NCBI GenBank assembly: GCA_002435365.1
Contig: DJMM01000079.1
Span: 1 to 7,945 of the forward strand
Length of the DNA stretch: 7,945 bases
Reading direction: 5' to 3'
From: Ignavibacteriales bacterium UBA6490
GTDB taxonomy: Bacteria; Bacteroidota; Ignavibacteria; Ignavibacteriales; Ignavibacteriaceae
A model generated the notes under the pieces. It searched no databases and had not been told where the DNA came from. It was given only the letters and a program-made list of their open reading frames with translations. Positions 5,732 through 7,945 of the stretch are shown here, piece after piece (position 1 is the first letter of the stretch; the number at the start of each line of letters is the position of its first letter). The translations under genes were made by a program, and so were the position numbers.

Positions 5732-7945
5732 TTATTGTTTTCCGTCGGGATTATGTGAAGCCATTAATTCATAGGCTTTTACTTTGTTTTCAACATCCTG
5801 CTGGGCTTCAGCCATAAGTTTTTCCGCCAGATCGGGATGAGTCTTTGTTAGCATCTTATACCTGGTTTCCATGTATGCATAATCCTTCAACGGAATTTTC
5901 ATTCCCTTAGACTCAAGCTTAAACGGATTCTTTCCTTCAGCCGCCAGCTCAGGATTGAACCGGAACAGCTGCCAGTAACCGCTGTCCACAGCAGCTTTCT
6001 GGTTTCTCATTCCCGTTTCCATGTTTATACCGTGAGCAATACAGTGGCTGTATGCAATTATAATTGAAGGTCCGTCATACGCTTCCGCTTCGAGAAATGC
6101 CCTGACCGTCTGTGCATCGTTTGCACCCATTGCAACTTTTGCCACATAAACATTACCGTAAGCCATTGCCATTAGTGCAAGATCCTTTTTGGCGGCAGGC
6201 TTGCCGGCAGCAGCGAATTTTGCAACTGCCCCCCTGGGGGTAGCTTTGGAACATTGTCCGCCGGTATTTGAATACACCTCGGTATCAAGAACCAGGATAT
6301 TTACATTTTTTCCCGATGCTAAAACGTGATCCAGACCGCCGTAACCGATGTCGTATGCCCATCCATCACCGCCCATTATCCATACAGACTTTTTAACAAG
6401 ATAGTCAGCAAGACTTAAAAGCTGAGCAATATCCATTTTCTTGGCGTGGGGAAGTTCACCTTTATTCAGCTGGTTTAATTTTGCTTTAAGGGCAGTTACC
6501 TTTTCCCTTTGTTCATAAATATCGGATTCATCCTTCTGCACTGCATTTATTATGCTATCCACAAAATCGCTTCCAAGATCACCTGCTAACCGACCAAGCA
6601 GTTCTTTTGCCTGCAGATTATGCTTATCAATCGCAAGCCTGAATCCTAAACCGAATTCAGCATTATCTTCGAATAGAGAATTAGACCATGCCGGTCCTCT
6701 TCCATCCTTGTTAAGAGACCAGGGGGTGGTAGGAAGATTGCCGCCGTATATGGATGAGCATCCTGTTGCATTTGCTACAAGAGTCCTGTCTCCGAAGAGC
6801 TGGCTTACAAGTTTTACGTAGGGAGTTTCGCCGCACCCGGAACAGGCACCCGAAAATTCAAACAGCGGCTCGAGGAACTGGGAGTCCTTAACGTTTCCGG
6901 TCTTGATTTTAGTCCTGTCAAATTCAGGCAGCTCAAGGAAGAAATCCCAGTTGGCGCGTTCGGTTTCCCGTAGCGGAATCTGCGGTGCCATATTAATTGC
7001 TTTAAGTTTAACCTCTTTTTTGTTTTTGGCCGGACAAACATCAACGCACAATCCGCAGCCGGTACAGTCTTCCACTGCTACCTGCAATGAATATGCAAGT
7101 CCTTCACCATATTCCTTGCTTCTGTATTTAGTGCTCTTGAATGTCTGCGGAGCATTTGCAGCAAGTGATTCATCATATATTTTTGCTCTTATGGTTGCAT
7201 GCGGACAAACGATGACGCATTTATTGCATTGAATACATACTTCGGTATCCCATACAGGCACTTCAAGTGCAATATTTCTTTTTTCCCATCTTGCTGAAGC
7301 AGAGGGATAAGTTCCGTCGATCGGCATTTTGCTTACAGGCAGATCATCGCCCTTGCCGGCAATAATCGGCGCTGTAACTTCCTGTATGAACTGAGGAGCA
7401 TTCGCAGATACCACCGGAGGCATTATATAACTGGATGTTATTTTTCCGGGGACTTTTATTTCAAAAAGGTTTTCAACTGTCTTATCAATTGCATTAAAGT
7501 TCATCTGCACAACCTTGTCGCCTTTTGCGCCGTAGGTTTTTTTAACTGTATTTTTAATAAGAGAAATTGATTCTTCTTTCGGCAGGATATTCGAAATGGC
7601 GAAGAAGCAGGTCTGCATAATGGTGTTTAACCTGCCGCCCATTCCTGTTTCGTTTGCTACTTTGTATGCATCAATAGCATACAGTTTCATTTTCTTGCTT
7701 ATTATATCACGCTGTACTTTTTCAGGAAGCGAATCCCACACAGCTTCCTCAGGAACCTGTGTATTAAGCAGAAATGTGGCTCCTTCAACGGCATCTTCGA
7801 GCATATCCATTTTTTCAAGAAATACCTGCTGATGGCATGCAATAAAGTTAGCCTGTTTAACCAGGTAAGTAGATTTAATCTTCTTCGGTCCGAACCGTAA
7901 GTGTGATACTGTTATGGATCCTGATTTCTTGGAATCATATACAAA
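5732..7945 (-). CDS. nifJ: Pyruvate:ferredoxin (flavodoxin) oxidoreductase, C-terminal 737 residues; 5' end outside window
   Basis: This cytosolic enzyme converts pyruvate and CoA to acetyl-CoA and CO2 while reducing ferredoxin or flavodoxin; in some anaerobes it also runs in reverse. The frame stays open to the right edge: residues before the first internal ATG (7810) read FVYDSKKSGSITVSHLRFGP onward, a conserved part of the family, so the gene is partial and lacks about 450 N-terminal residues of the usual 1,170-1,190. In local numbering from the edge, a 2[4Fe-4S] ferredoxin domain has cysteines 237/240/243/247 and 294/297/300/304, both CxxCxxCxxxCP. The proximal cluster ligands appear as Cys368, Cys371, Cys396 and Cys635. 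The thiamine diphosphate site is GDGWAYDIGYGGLDHV (526-541) with DTEVYSNTGGQ (554-564). All key residues visible here are present. The single-chain form with fused domains is clear. It leads the DHOD-like gene. Confidence 0.97.
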   Translation of the reverse strand, partial: FVYDSKKSGSITVSHLRFGPKKIKSTYLVKQANFIACHQQVFLEKMDMLEDAVEGATFLLNTQVPEEAVWDSLPEKVQRDIISKKMKLYAIDAYKVANETGMGGRLNTIMQTCFFAISNILPKEESISLIKNTVKKTYGAKGDKVVQMNFNAIDKTVENLFEIKVPGKITSSYIMPPVVSANAPQFIQEVTAPIIAGKGDDLPVSKMPIDGTYPSASARWEKRNIALEVPVWDTEVCIQCNKCVIVCPHATIRAKIYDESLAANAPQTFKSTKYRSKEYGEGLAYSLQVAVEDCTGCGLCVDVCPAKNKKEVKLKAINMAPQIPLRETERANWDFFLELPEFDRTKIKTGNVKDSQFLEPLFEFSGACSGCGETPYVKLVSQLFGDRTLVANATGCSSIYGGNLPTTPWSLNKDGRGPAWSNSLFEDNAEFGLGFRLAIDKHNLQAKELLGRLAGDLGSDFVDSIINAVQKDESDIYEQREKVTALKAKLNQLNKGELPHAKKMDIAQLLSLADYLVKKSVWIMGGDGWAYDIGYGGLDHVLASGKNVNILVLDTEVYSNTGGQCSKATPRGAVAKFAAAGKPAAKKDLALMAMAYGNVYVAKVAMGANDAQTVRAFLEAEAYDGPSIIIAYSHCIAHGINMETGMRNQKAAVDSGYWQLFRFNPELAAEGKNPFKLESKGMKIPLKDYAYMETRYKMLTKTHPDLAEKLMAEAQQDVENKVKAYELMASHNPDGKQ

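Noticed and set aside
6552..7232. Open frames on the + strand opposite nifJ (6552-6821 and 6903-7232)
   Set aside because: They are antisense to conserved PFOR segments including cluster-binding cysteines, and their translations look random.

Overview
The window looks like an ordinary chromosomal segment from an AT-rich, probably anaerobic or facultatively anaerobic bacterium. My best guess is the Bacteroidota/Chlorobiota/Ignavibacteria group. The reasons are: a single-chain pyruvate:ferredoxin oxidoreductase beside a dihydroorotate-dehydrogenase-like protein, a small-type PurL, weak or absent Shine-Dalgarno sites before several genes, and two upstream sequences matching the Bacteroidota-type -7 element TAnnTTTG. 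This placement is inference; there is no rRNA or other marker in the window. I see no mobile element, CRISPR array, tRNA, rRNA or phage gene.

Layout. Positions 1-188 are non-coding as far as I can tell and hold a candidate promoter. On the + strand come purL (189-2411, purine synthesis) and a YihY/BrkB-family membrane protein (2404-3360). These two overlap by 8 bp and probably form one transcript. Eight bases later they meet, tail to tail, a minus-strand membrane-anchored calcineurin-like metallophosphoesterase (3369-4505). Its upstream gap (4506-4673) holds a candidate promoter and a strong intrinsic terminator that ends the next minus-strand unit. That unit, read right to left, is nifJ (5732-7945, entering from beyond the right edge and lacking its N-terminal part), a 68-bp gap with an 11-bp hairpin, and the DHOD-like gene (4674-5663).

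Function. PurL makes formylglycinamidine ribonucleotide in de novo purine synthesis, with PurS and PurQ that must be encoded elsewhere. NifJ interconverts pyruvate and acetyl-CoA with ferredoxin or flavodoxin as electron carrier. The DHOD-like protein has an FMN-barrel look but contains no cysteine, so it lacks the class 1 DHOD catalytic cysteine and any iron-sulfur ligands. It is unlikely to be the pyrimidine enzyme and, from its place behind nifJ, may be tied to pyruvate or ferredoxin metabolism. The phosphoesterase and the YihY-like protein are envelope proteins of uncertain substrate.

I did not find a clear new multi-gene system. The most interesting items are the cysteine-free DHOD paralogue coupled to nifJ, the nested-helix terminator behind it, and the wobble-perfect hairpin between the two genes.
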